A stretch of DNA of 64,000 nt, from positions 1 through 64,000 of the forward strand of contig JAMFRU010000037.1 in the NCBI GenBank assembly GCA_026224875.1. The letters are read 5' to 3'. The stretch comes from Acidocella sp. (GTDB taxonomy: Bacteria > Pseudomonadota > Alphaproteobacteria > Acetobacterales > Acetobacteraceae). Positions 24,684-34,146 of the stretch are shown here, in pieces; the first letter of the stretch is position 1; every line of letters begins with the position of its first letter. Under the pieces are notes generated by a model. That model did not search any database. It was not told the DNA's origin and saw only the letters and a list, made by a program, of their open reading frames with translations. Made by a program: the position numbers and the translations under genes.

Positions 24684-26090
24684 CTACTGAATTCTGCCTT
24701 CGATCGCCGCCTGCAGCCGCACCACCACCTCTTCCCGGCCCAGTGCTGCTAATGTTGCATCAATACCCGGGCTCATCGTGCTGCCTGTCAGCGCCGCGCG
24801 CACCGGCTGCGCCACCTGGCCCAGCTTGCGCTCCTCCGCTTCGGCAAAGCCGCGCAGTGCGGCATCCAGCTGGGCGGCCGAAAAATCCGTCGCCTCCAGC
24901 ACTGGCAGCAGCCGTGCCAGCATCGCCTTTGCATCGTCGCTCAGCAGTGCCAGCGCTTTCGGCTCGAAGGGCAGGGGCACCGTGCGCGCCAAAAACGCGG
25001 CGGAAGCCGTAAGGTCGTTGAGCGTTTTTGCCCGCTCCTTCAATCCCGGCATTAAAACCTCCAGCCGTGCCGCAGCCTCGGTGCTCACAACCTGCCCCTC
25101 TGCCACCAGCCGCTGTGTGACCTCCGCCGCCAGCCGCGCATCATCCGCCTGGCGCAGCCACATGCCGTTGAGATGCGTCAGCTTGGCATAATCCATCCGG
25201 CTCGCCGCCCGGCCCACGCCATCCAGCGTAAACAGCTCGACCTGCTTGTCGCGCGATAAAAACTCTTCATCGCCATGGCCCCAGCCGAGCCGCAGCAGAT
25301 AATTGCATAGAGCCTCGGGCAAGAAGCCCTGCTCGCGAAACTCCAGGATTGAGACCGCGCCATGACGTTTGGAAAGCTTCGCGCCATCCGCGCCGTGGAT
25401 CAGCGGAATATGCGCGAATGCCGGTTTCTCCCAGCCCATCGCGTCATAAATCTGGATCTGCCGGAACGTGTTGGTCAGGTGGTCATCGCCACGGATGACA
25501 TGGGTGATCGCCATATCATGGTCATCCACCACCACCGCATGCAGATACGTCGGCGTGCCGTCCGAGCGTAGAATGATCATGTCATCCATCTCGGCGTTTT
25601 TTACCCGCACCTCGCCTTGTACGAGGTCCTGCAGCGTCACCTCGCCCTCGCGCGGTGCCTTCAAACGGATCGCGGGCTTTACGCCAGCCGGCGCCTCAGC
25701 AGGATCGCGGTCGCGCCAGCGCCCGTCGTAGCGCGGGGCGCGTTTCTCGGCCACGGCCTGCTCGCGCATCGCCTGCAACTCCGCCGGCGAACAATAGCAT
25801 TTATAGGCTTTGCCCTCGGCCAGAAGCTGCAGCGCCACCTCTACATGCCGCGCTTCGCGCTGCGATTGATATACGGTCTGGCCATCATGGTTCAGCCCCA
25901 GCCACTCCAACCCGTTCAGAATCACCTGCACCGCCTCCTGGGTGGAGCGGGCTTTATCCGTATCTTCGATGCGGAGCAGAAATTCGCCGCCATAGTGCTT
26001 GGCGAACAGGTAATTGAACAAAGCCGTGCGGGCACCGCCGATATGCAGCAGGCCGGTGGGCGAGGGGGCAAAACGCGTGCGAATATTCAT
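24684..26090 (-). CDS. gltX: Glutamyl-tRNA synthetase
   Basis: 468 residues from the ATG at 26090 (MNIRTRFAPSPTGLLHIGGA). A longer in-frame extension to 26339 runs into the divergent comEC gene and is not credible. Class I signatures are present: HIGG at residues 16-19 as the HIGH variant and AKLSKRHG for KMSKS. The Cys-rich zinc-finger site region has YKCYCSPAELQ. It charges tRNA-Glu and, in many alphaproteobacteria, mischarges tRNA-Gln. Divergent gltX/comEC is a recurrent alphaproteobacterial arrangement. Confidence 0.97.
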   Translation of the reverse strand: MNIRTRFAPSPTGLLHIGGARTALFNYLFAKHYGGEFLLRIEDTDKARSTQEAVQVILNGLEWLGLNHDGQTVYQSQREARHVEVALQLLAEGKAYKCYCSPAELQAMREQAVAEKRAPRYDGRWRDRDPAEAPAGVKPAIRLKAPREGEVTLQDLVQGEVRVKNAEMDDMIILRSDGTPTYLHAVVVDDHDMAITHVIRGDDHLTNTFRQIQIYDAMGWEKPAFAHIPLIHGADGAKLSKRHGAVSILEFREQGFLPEALCNYLLRLGWGHGDEEFLSRDKQVELFTLDGVGRAASRMDYAKLTHLNGMWLRQADDARLAAEVTQRLVAEGQVVSTEAAARLEVLMPGLKERAKTLNDLTASAAFLARTVPLPFEPKALALLSDDAKAMLARLLPVLEATDFSAAQLDAALRGFAEAEERKLGQVAQPVRAALTGSTMSPGIDATLAALGREEVVVRLQAAIEGRIQ

Positions 26091-26178
26091 GCCGCTTGTT
26101 ACCAAGCCCCGCTGTTTTGTGAAAGCGCGCGCATTGTGAAAGCGCCCGGCCCAGCGTAACGTCAGACACAACCGGGAG

Positions 26179-28179
26179 TTGCTTTTGGGCGAATTATTTG
26201 GCCGATGGATCGAGGCCGAGCGGGGGCGGTTCTTCTCGCTCCTACCCGTCGCCGTGGGCAGCGCCATACTGGTGTATTTTGCCTTGCCCCTGGAGCCGCC
26301 CCTTTGGGTTGGTCTGCTCCTCCTCGCCCTCGCCGCCATCGCTTTGGCCGCCGGCTGGCGCCACCCCTATGCCCGTTTTCTCGCCATCCTGCTTCTCGCC
26401 GCCGCTCTAGGGTTCAGCCGTGCCGAATGGCGCACAGCTGCCGAGCCGCCCATGCGCATCATCCCCACCGGCCCGGTCACAGTCACCGGCACCATCGCGC
26501 GCATCGAGCATCTGCCGGACTCCACCCGCATTACTTTAGCCCACCCGCGCATCGACGCCGGGCCAATCCAGGCTCGCGACATCCGCCTGAAACTCCGCAA
26601 GGATGAGACATTGGCGCTCCAGGCAGGTGAGGGGGTGCAGGCCTACGCGCTGCTGTTCGGCCCGGAGCGCCCAGCCTGGCCCGGCGGCTGGGACATGGAG
26701 CGCGACTATTATTTTTCCGGCCTCAACGCCACGGGTTTTGCTCTAACCGGGCTCACCCGCACCACCGCCGCCCCGCAAAACCGCATCGCCACGGGTTTGC
26801 AGAACCTGCGCAACAGCATCGCTGGCACCATCCTCGCCACGCTCCCGCGCGACACCGGCGGCATCGCCGTCACCCTCCTCACCGGTGACGAACAGGCAAT
26901 CCCCGCGCCCGAGCGGCAGAATTTCATCGCAGCCGGGCTGGCGCATATTCTGGCGGTGGCGGGATTGCATGTCGGCATCGTGATGGGGCTGGTGTTTTTC
27001 ACCAGCCGCTGGCTGCTCACGCGCCATGTCTGGCTGGCCTTGCATCTGCCGAGCAAATCCATCGCCGCCGCCTGCTCGCTTCTCGGGGGCGCGGCCTATG
27101 CCGCCCTCACCGGCGCGCATCTGCCGATATTGCGCGCCCTGGCCATGGCGTCGCTAGTCACGCTCGGCGTATTCGCCGGCCGCCGCGCCTTCTCACTGCG
27201 CGGGCTGGCGCTGGCGGCGTTGGCGCTGCTGCTGGCCAGCCCCGAAGTCATCCTCTCCACCAGCTTCCAGATGAGTTTTTCCGCCGTCGCCGCACTTATC
27301 GCCGGCTATGCCGTGCTGCAAAATCGCGCCACACACCGCCCGCCCCCGCGCACAAGGCTGGGCGGCATGGCACGACACGTAGCGGCGCTGGCCTACACCA
27401 GCCTGCTCGCCGGCGGCGCCTCCATGCCTTTTGCCGCCTACCAGTTCCAGCAGCTGCAACCCTATTGGATCCCCGCCAATTTGCTGGCCGTACCGCTCAC
27501 CGCCTTCTGGATCATGCCCTGCGGCCTCATCGCGCTGGCCTTGATGCCCGTGCATCTGGCCGCGTTGGCGCTCATCCCCATGGGCTGGGGGATTAAAATC
27601 ATCGTTTGGCTCACCACCCAGATTGCCGCCTGGCCGGATGCGCTGCTGCGCGTAAAACCCATCCCTAATGCCGCCATTCTGCTCATCGCCGCCGGGCTCA
27701 TCTGGCTCTGCATCTGGCGCTCGGTTGCCCGTCTGGCCGGCGTGCCCATCGCCGTGCTCGGCCTCGCCCTGGCGTTTGCCGCCCGCCCGCCCGATGTCCT
27801 GGTCTCGAACGATGCCAAACTCATCGCCATGCGCAGCGGTGCCACGGTTTTCCTCATCAGCCAGCCGCATGCGAGTGGTTTTACCCTGGAGCAATGGCAG
27901 AATGTGTGGGGCAAAACCCCGCTCACTTTGGCCCAATGCAGCACGCAATCCTGCCTGGTGGGTGCCGCCTGGTTCACCATCACCCCGGAATGCGCCCCGG
28001 CCCGGCTCATCGTCGCCCCTATAGAAATGCCCGCCTGCACCGCACCGCTTCTCGACCGGCTCGCGGCCTACCGTGAGGGCGCTATCGCCGCCTGGATCAC
28101 CCCGCACGGCGTTATTTTTCGCACCGACCGCGCGGTGCAAGGCATTCGCCCGTGGGTTTTGCCTTACCCACAACTATAG
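26179..28179 (+). CDS. comEC: ComEC/Rec2-family competence DNA channel protein
   Basis: 666 residues with about ten or more hydrophobic helices. The N-terminal soluble OB-like segment (residues 90-165) is followed by the competence domain with LLTGDEQAIPAPERQNFIAAG and LAHILAVAGLHVGIV, then a C-terminal remnant of the beta-lactamase-like domain with no HxHxD metal motif. This resembles the shorter ComEC type without an active nuclease. It would translocate single-stranded DNA across the inner membrane. The start is a TTG behind GGGAG. Confidence 0.9.
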   Translation: MLLGELFGRWIEAERGRFFSLLPVAVGSAILVYFALPLEPPLWVGLLLLALAAIALAAGWRHPYARFLAILLLAAALGFSRAEWRTAAEPPMRIIPTGPVTVTGTIARIEHLPDSTRITLAHPRIDAGPIQARDIRLKLRKDETLALQAGEGVQAYALLFGPERPAWPGGWDMERDYYFSGLNATGFALTGLTRTTAAPQNRIATGLQNLRNSIAGTILATLPRDTGGIAVTLLTGDEQAIPAPERQNFIAAGLAHILAVAGLHVGIVMGLVFFTSRWLLTRHVWLALHLPSKSIAAACSLLGGAAYAALTGAHLPILRALAMASLVTLGVFAGRRAFSLRGLALAALALLLASPEVILSTSFQMSFSAVAALIAGYAVLQNRATHRPPPRTRLGGMARHVAALAYTSLLAGGASMPFAAYQFQQLQPYWIPANLLAVPLTAFWIMPCGLIALALMPVHLAALALIPMGWGIKIIVWLTTQIAAWPDALLRVKPIPNAAILLIAAGLIWLCIWRSVARLAGVPIAVLGLALAFAARPPDVLVSNDAKLIAMRSGATVFLISQPHASGFTLEQWQNVWGKTPLTLAQCSTQSCLVGAAWFTITPECAPARLIVAPIEMPACTAPLLDRLAAYREGAIAAWITPHGVIFRTDRAVQGIRPWVLPYPQL

Positions 28180-28215
28180 ATTGCAAAACGCCCAGATTTC
28201 ATTAACACTGGGTGT

Positions 28216-30318
28216 ATGAGCCTAACGCTTCCAAGTCTCGCGCCGCCCAACGCGCCGCCGATCAGCCCGGCGTTGTCCGAACAGCTGCTCGCGCTGCGCC
28301 GCCGCTGGCGCATCATCCTTGCTGCCACCATCATCGTGCCGGCTTTGGCCTTGGCCGCCATGTGGCTTAGCCCCACCGCCTACACCGCCACCGGCATATT
28401 GCTCTACGACCCCGGTAGCGCCGCCATCCCCGGCGATAGCGACAATCTCCCGCAGAACGCCGCCAATGAGGATGCGGTGACAGCCAGCCAGGCCGAAATC
28501 ATCGCCAGCCTGCCCGCCGCCACGCAAATCGCGACGCAGCTCAACCTCGCCGCTCTGCCCGAGTTCAACCCCGCCTTGCGCAAACACCGCCTGCTGCCCG
28601 CAAAACCAGCAACGGCAAGCGCGCTCGCCGAGGCCGCCCAACGCGCCCTCTCCGTCACCGTAATGCCCGGCTCGCGCGTGCTCACCGTTTCCTTCACCAG
28701 CCGCAACCCGCAGCTTGCCGCCGATGCCGCCAACCTCGCCATGCAATTATATCTGAACCACGAGCGCGAAGGCTCCTTCGCCGCCCTTACCGACGCGCAG
28801 GACTGGCTGGAAACCCATTCCGCCGCCGTGCAAACCCAGCTCGATGCCACCGAGGCGCAGCTGGCCCAGGCCCGTACCGCCGCCGGGCTGGTGCAAGGCG
28901 CGCAGGCCAGCCTGACCACCGAAACGGCCAGCCGGCTGGCCGCAGCCTTGGTACAGGCGCAGGCCGATATGGCGATGAACCAGGCGCGGCTGCAATCGGC
29001 CGCCGCCGGGGGCGATGCCGCCGCCGCCAACGCCGCCATCGCGCCCAATCTGTTGCCCCTGCGCCAGAAACAGGCCGATATCGCCGCCCAGGTGCAGTCG
29101 CTTGCTGCCCAATACGGGCCCAACTACCCGGATTTGCAGTCAGCCCGCAGCCAGCTCGCCGCAATCACCGGCGAAATCGGCGCCGAGGCCGGACGCGAGC
29201 TGGACGCCGCCAAAGCCGACCTCGCCGCCGATGCCGCGCAGATCACCACGCTGCAGGCCGCCCTCAGTAATGCCCGCCTGCAGGAGCAGTCGGAGGATGA
29301 GGAATCCGCCCCCATCCGTGCTCTGCAACAGCGCGCCGATGCCGGGCAGGACATGCTGCGCGCCATGACCCAGCAGGCCGGCGAGCTGGCGCAGGATGCC
29401 TCGCTGACCAAGCCGGACGCGCGTATCCTTTCCTTGGCCGCGGTGCCGAGCCAGCCCAGCACGCCGCACAATGGGCTGATCCTGCTGGCTGCCGTCGGGC
29501 TTGGGTTCTGCTCCGGCATATTGCTGGCGGGCCTGCGCGGCGCGTTGGACACATCCTTGCATTCCGGCACCGAAATCCGCGGCCTCACCGGGTTGCCTTG
29601 CTATGCGATGATCCCGGAAACCTCAAGCCCGTACCTCGCAGCTTTGGATGCCCCTTTCTCGCTCTATGCCGAGCAATTGCGCGCGCTGCGCACCGGGCTC
29701 GGGCTTACCGGCGGCCCGTGCCGCATCATCGCCATAACCGCGGCCCGGCCAGGCGAGGGCAAGACCACCACCTCCATCGCGCTTGCCCGTTCCCTTGCCA
29801 GCGCCGGCCTGCGCGTGCTGGCCATCGACGGCGACATCCGCCAGCCCAGCTTCGATCCGCATTTTGGCACAGGCGGCGCGCCGGGTTTGACCGACTACCT
29901 CGCCGGGGTGGCCACGCGCGAAGAAATCATTTCCGAGGACCTTCTCACCGGCGCTAAAATAATGCCCGCCGGCACCCAGGCCAAAGCCGCATTATCACTG
30001 TTCCTCTCGCCCGCGCTGCCGCAATTTCTCTACATGCTGCGCGAGGATTTCGATGTCATCCTCATCGACGCCCCGCCTGCCTTTGCGTTAGCCGAAGGCC
30101 GCGTCCTCGCCCGCCTCGCCGATTGCGCGCTGCTCTGCATCCGCTGGGGCACCACCCCCAGCCGCATCATCCGCGCCGCCGTTCTGCTGCTTGAAGAAGC
30201 CGGGGTGGTGATTGCGGGTACGGCACTAACCCGCGTGAACGCCGCTGCCCACCAGAATTCCGGCTATGCGGATGCCGAGATTTACCACCCCCGGTATGGC
30301 GGGTATTTCAGGCACTAA
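28216..30318 (+). CDS. Polysaccharide co-polymerase with tyrosine autokinase (Wzc type)
   Basis: 700 residues. A Wzz-like N-terminal domain with two membrane helices (about 33-52 and 420-440) surrounds a long periplasmic coiled-coil region. The cytoplasmic BY-kinase has Walker A ITAARPGEGKTTT (about 506-518), Walker A' VLAIDGDIRQPS and Walker B VILIDAPPAF. The C-terminus GYADAEIYHPRYGGYFRH provides the tyrosine cluster. Wzc-type kinases control chain length and export of capsule or exopolysaccharide. It heads the polysaccharide block. Confidence 0.93.
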   Translation: MSLTLPSLAPPNAPPISPALSEQLLALRRRWRIILAATIIVPALALAAMWLSPTAYTATGILLYDPGSAAIPGDSDNLPQNAANEDAVTASQAEIIASLPAATQIATQLNLAALPEFNPALRKHRLLPAKPATASALAEAAQRALSVTVMPGSRVLTVSFTSRNPQLAADAANLAMQLYLNHEREGSFAALTDAQDWLETHSAAVQTQLDATEAQLAQARTAAGLVQGAQASLTTETASRLAAALVQAQADMAMNQARLQSAAAGGDAAAANAAIAPNLLPLRQKQADIAAQVQSLAAQYGPNYPDLQSARSQLAAITGEIGAEAGRELDAAKADLAADAAQITTLQAALSNARLQEQSEDEESAPIRALQQRADAGQDMLRAMTQQAGELAQDASLTKPDARILSLAAVPSQPSTPHNGLILLAAVGLGFCSGILLAGLRGALDTSLHSGTEIRGLTGLPCYAMIPETSSPYLAALDAPFSLYAEQLRALRTGLGLTGGPCRIIAITAARPGEGKTTTSIALARSLASAGLRVLAIDGDIRQPSFDPHFGTGGAPGLTDYLAGVATREEIISEDLLTGAKIMPAGTQAKAALSLFLSPALPQFLYMLREDFDVILIDAPPAFALAEGRVLARLADCALLCIRWGTTPSRIIRAAVLLLEEAGVVIAGTALTRVNAAAHQNSGYADAEIYHPRYGGYFRH

Positions 30319-30380
30319 CCTCCTTACCGAGAGGGCTTTTTCTGCTATCTTCTCGATAAAGCAATCTGTTGGATAGCGTC

Positions 30381-31302
30381 ATGGTCTTTCGTGTTTTCCT
30401 GTTTTTGGCGTTGTGTTTATGCATCGACGCGCGGGCCTATGCCCAAGATCATGACAGTGCGTCGGAGGTGAGCGTACCGCCCGCCAATCTCAGAGATGCG
30501 CAAGTACAGGCCATTGGATGTTTCGACGAAAATGGGAAAATCGAACATCAAAGCTGTACAATTGCAACGTCATTTGACCTCACAAACGTATATCACACCA
30601 CGTCCAAATGGCAGTTCGTCATCATTGACGATCAAAACGCACACAATGGCGCTACGTCTCCGACACAGAACATTTGCTTTATAGAAGACGGCAAACCAAG
30701 CTGTGGCTATGATCTTATGAACAACCACACGGTCTATAATCCGGCAGGCTTTCATACCGGCCCGGAGGATGGTTACGCAGCGGCAACGGCAGCAGTGGTT
30801 TACCCGACGCTGGCCGCTAAATTTCCATTATTGATACTGACCACGGCGTGTGAAGTAGATAGATGCGGCTACGCGACAATGATTTGGGCCTATCATCCAC
30901 AGCTGCACAAATTTGAACAAATATGGTTCAATTCTGGCTGTGGGTGCCATTTAGATTATACCTAATCTTTTCTCCACGGGGTCGCTGGCTGGTTATGTTA
31001 CCGATGTCATTGTTGACCCGACAGGCCACTGGCCATGGCCTTATGGTGTGGAAGTTTACCAGCTCACCGCGAGTCAGCATTTCCGAAAGCGGCTCTATTT
31101 TATCGGAAAGGCCAGCCAGGCTGGAGAGGGGCCTATCGGACAGGGGCCCGGAGGCCCAGTGATCACCGTGGACATGCCCGAGATCCTGCACCGCCTCGGC
31201 TTTCCGGCTACGGCCAGGACCTCCTGGAACACTTCCAGCCTCCTCAGGTTCGCCCCTTACGGCCGCATCGTACGGATCGACGCTGATCGCTCACGGAGCT
31301 AA
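30381..31302 (+). pseudogene. Secreted protein gene with an internal frameshift, unknown function
   Basis: The first frame (30381-30965) encodes a signal peptide ending in AYAQ and about 170 residues with six Cys, ending HLDYT and stop. One base further on, another frame continues without a break as STGSLAGYVTDVIVDP, GHWPWPYGVEVYQLTAS and onward to 31302. The sense of both halves suggests one protein of about 305 residues with a one-base insertion near 30950. GC is lower than in the neighbours. The family is unknown. It sits between the Wzc-like kinase and the mannosyltransferase. Confidence 0.6.
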
Positions 31303-31388
31303 AAATATCGGCACATTGGACAAGATTGATCCTCAGTGCAATTCCGGGGCTCTTTGAATCGTCCCCTCCAACGGAGCCGCAAGCCGAC

Positions 31389-32837
31389 ATGACGCCAGCA
31401 CGCCTCGCGACCCCGTTGATTGTAAGCCTGAGTGTGGCGCTGGCCATACGATTGTTCGTTGCCGTTGCATTCCCCAATTACTACGCGCCGGACGAGATTT
31501 TTCAGTACATCGAACAGGCCCACCGCCTGGTGTTTGGCCAGGGGTATGTGCCCTGGGAGTTCCAGGTCGGGCTACGCTCCTGGCTTATTCCGCTCCTGCT
31601 CGCCGGCCCCATGGCACTGGCGCATTGGCTCAGCCCGGCACCCGCCGCTGGGCTGATGCTGATACGCATTCTGCTCTGCCTTGCCTCATTGCCGATTGTC
31701 TTCTGCGCCACAAAATGGGGGAAACGTTTCCACGGCAGTACAGGCGCCTGGATCGCCGGCCTGGTTACCGCCCTGTGGCCGGATTTATGGCTCATGGCGC
31801 CGCACCCGCTGGAAGAGGCGCTCTCCACCGATATTCTCATCCCCGCGATTTATCTGGTGGAAGCCAGCCGTGGTCAGAAAAATTTGATGCATGTCGCCTG
31901 GGCCGGGTTTCTGCTGGGGCTCACCTTTGCCTTGCGCGAACAACTGGCCCCGGCCGTCGCCGTCGCTGGGATTTTCCTCTGCGGCCGGAACGGCAAACGC
32001 TGGCTGCTCGCCATCCCCCTGGCCGCACTTCCCGTACTCTGTGCCGGGCTGCTGGATTGGTACAGCTGGGGAGAAATGTTCCGTAGTTTCTGGATGAACA
32101 TCTACCTCAACATCATCCTCGGCATATCCAACCATTATTTCGATTCCGCGCCACCCAGCTATTACGCATTGAACCTGCTGTACGACTGGCTTTGGAGTGC
32201 ACTGTTCATCGCCTGGTTCGCCTGGCTTGGCGCACGCAAACTGCCCGTGGCGGGGCTGGCCGCCGTTGTCACCATCGCCGTGCATTGCTGCATCGCGCAT
32301 AAGGAGCTGCGGTTCATTTTCCCGGCGATGGCGCTGCTGGTGCCTCTGGCCGGCGTAGGCGTTGCCGGCATCTGCGCCAACAGAACAAAATTACAAAAAA
32401 ACCTGCTCACAGCGGCGCTTTTATCCGGCCCCTTCATGAGCCCCTTGCTCTACATGCGGCTGCCCTGGCAGGACAGTGCCTCCCGCCTCTACACCGAACT
32501 TGCGGCCACACATCCCTGCGTTGTTAGCATCCAAACCTGGGACCGCGGGTTCCTGCCCATCCTACCAGTATTCGATGCCCCAACACGTTTCACCGGTGAC
32601 GAAACGAGCCAGGCTGACGCCATCATCGCCGCCGTAAACACAACATCAATCCCGCCCGGCTTCACCCGCCAATCCTGCGCGGCGGAAAGCTGGATACCCT
32701 TCAAACAGCGCAAGCCCGATGTCTGTTACTGGACCCGCCCGGTCTCATCCTGCCCAGCCGGGAAAATCACCCCGTTCGTCCTGGTCTATCCGCCCGCTGC
32801 CAAAGCATTCATTATCCGCGACCGGCTGACCGATTAA
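31389..32837 (+). CDS. GT22-like (Alg9/PIG-B type) mannosyltransferase
   Basis: 482 residues from the ATG at 31389. A longer in-frame start at 31326 has no better support. Multi-pass protein with about nine helices. The first periplasmic loop has FPNYYAPDEIFQYIEQAHRL with the catalytic Asp-Glu, then WEFQVGLRSWLIPL, and later IAHKELRFIFPAMALL. These are the GT22 hallmarks, using polyprenyl-phosphate-linked sugar donors at the outer membrane face. In this setting it would add a sugar to a lipid-linked or surface polysaccharide. Confidence 0.85.
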   Translation: MTPARLATPLIVSLSVALAIRLFVAVAFPNYYAPDEIFQYIEQAHRLVFGQGYVPWEFQVGLRSWLIPLLLAGPMALAHWLSPAPAAGLMLIRILLCLASLPIVFCATKWGKRFHGSTGAWIAGLVTALWPDLWLMAPHPLEEALSTDILIPAIYLVEASRGQKNLMHVAWAGFLLGLTFALREQLAPAVAVAGIFLCGRNGKRWLLAIPLAALPVLCAGLLDWYSWGEMFRSFWMNIYLNIILGISNHYFDSAPPSYYALNLLYDWLWSALFIAWFAWLGARKLPVAGLAAVVTIAVHCCIAHKELRFIFPAMALLVPLAGVGVAGICANRTKLQKNLLTAALLSGPFMSPLLYMRLPWQDSASRLYTELAATHPCVVSIQTWDRGFLPILPVFDAPTRFTGDETSQADAIIAAVNTTSIPPGFTRQSCAAESWIPFKQRKPDVCYWTRPVSSCPAGKITPFVLVYPPAAKAFIIRDRLTD

Positions 32838-33047
32838 TCCCCAGCCCGCTCGCACCCCGCCAGCACCACCACATAACCACGCAATCTGCCAGCCTATCCG
32901 TTTGCGCCAATCAATCGCATGCCCCACACGGCCGCGCATGGCAAAATGCAGCTCCACCGCCGCCAGCTGCTCGGGGCTGAAACTCGCCGCCAGCTCCGGC
33001 CGAAGCCGTGCCAGAAACCGCGCCATATCGGGGCTGCGCGCCGCCAC
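32834..33047 (-). pseudogene. Small conserved protein with an apparent frameshift
   Basis: Starting GTG at 33047, the frame reads FLARLRPELAASFSPEQLAA and VELHFAMRGRVGHAIDWRKR, a pattern I associate with a short Acetobacteraceae protein. After KRIGWQI the original frame turns nonsensical, while the +1 frame gives RGYVVVLAGCERAGD and a stop at 32834. One extra base near 32880 explains this. The stop overlaps that of the mannosyltransferase on the other strand. Function unknown. Confidence 0.45.
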
Positions 33048-33073
33048 GGCACGCGCGCCTTAACAAGCGCGCT

Positions 33074-34078
33074 TCAACCGGTCATCCGCTCCAGAATTTC
33101 AACCCGCCTGAAAGCGTAATATTTCAGCGCCATCGGGCCAAATAAACCGGCACCCATCAGCACGCAGGCGAAGGGCAGAAACCGCGCGCCATCCCAGGGC
33201 CAGACCAGCAGCAGCAGCCCTTTGGCCAGACCGATAAACAGCGTGTTGAACAAATAGATCATGAAACTATACCGCCCCAGCAGCAACAATGCTGACTGCA
33301 GCGCATTCAAACGTAAATTCCTTAACCACCCGTGAATCGCGGGTAAAGAAACTGTGCCCACCAACAATAACGTTAATTTTTGCGGCGTCACCCAAACCAT
33401 CACCGCCACTAGGGCTGCGCAAAACACCGCCATCGCCCAGGGCCAGACGCGGTCCAGCCAGGCTTCCCAGCGCGCGCCCGCAAACCCCGCCGCCGCGCCC
33501 ATTAGAAAAAACGGCGCGTATATGAAAATGCGGTCCAGATACAGAAGCGCCGGCAGCGGTAGCCAGAACAACACAAGTGCCGCCGCCAGTAGCCAGGGCA
33601 GCCGCGCCGGCCGGCCATCGAGCACCGCCACGCTTCCCAAACCCACAACAAACACCACGAACAAATACCAGATGGAAAGGGCAGGGGAGTGCCCCGTGTC
33701 CCATACCAACGCCAGCAACCCGGACCACACGCTAGAGGGCGCATTATCCACATGCACCAACCCGGAAGCGCCGCATTTGCCGAGTACAATCAGCACACCA
33801 ATGCCGAAAAATGGGACCAGAAGCCGCTTGGCCCGCGCCGCCGCCAGCCCGGGCAGCGCCGCCCGTGGTGCCCGCAAAAACCCAGAATACACCGCAACAA
33901 GCCCGCTCAAATACAAAAACAGCGGCATGTGAAACGCATAAACCCCGCGCCGCAACGGCTCATACCAGCCCACCCCGGCCGGGTCCTGCCGCGCCACCAG
34001 ATGCCCGAACACCACCAAAGCTATGGCCAGGCCTTTCGCCGCCTCTATATCCGCCCGCCGCTTACGCAAACCGCTCAC
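33074..34078 (-). CDS. Acyltransferase-3 family membrane protein
   Basis: 334 residues with about ten hydrophobic helices. The N-terminus RRADIEAAKGLAIALVVFGH carries the conserved catalytic His, followed by FHMPLFLYLSGLVAVYSGF. This fits the OafA/WecH/NolL group that O-acetylates sugars of surface polysaccharides. It diverges from the outer-membrane barrel gene, with an 8-bp inverted repeat between them. Confidence 0.9.
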   Translation of the reverse strand: MSGLRKRRADIEAAKGLAIALVVFGHLVARQDPAGVGWYEPLRRGVYAFHMPLFLYLSGLVAVYSGFLRAPRAALPGLAAARAKRLLVPFFGIGVLIVLGKCGASGLVHVDNAPSSVWSGLLALVWDTGHSPALSIWYLFVVFVVGLGSVAVLDGRPARLPWLLAAALVLFWLPLPALLYLDRIFIYAPFFLMGAAAGFAGARWEAWLDRVWPWAMAVFCAALVAVMVWVTPQKLTLLLVGTVSLPAIHGWLRNLRLNALQSALLLLGRYSFMIYLFNTLFIGLAKGLLLLVWPWDGARFLPFACVLMGAGLFGPMALKYYAFRRVEILERMTG

Positions 34079-34083
34079 GCAAA

Positions 34084-34117
34084 ATTGTAACCTTAAGGTG
34101 TATTCGTACGTTACAAT
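34084..34117. promoter_or_regulatory. Inverted repeat in divergent promoter
   Basis: ATTGTAAC (34084-34091) and GTTACAAT (34110-34117) form a perfect 8-bp inverted repeat around 18 bases, lying in the 68-base gap between the acyltransferase and the barrel protein. It fits an operator for a shared regulator. The regulator is unknown. Confidence 0.4.
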
Positions 34118-34146
34118 TAACCGGAAGTTAATGCTATGCCAAATGG

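Noticed and set aside
26090..26339. Longer N-terminus for glutamyl-tRNA synthetase
   Set aside because: The extension would overlap the comEC start and carries no synthetase homology. MNIRTRFAPSPTG is the family start.
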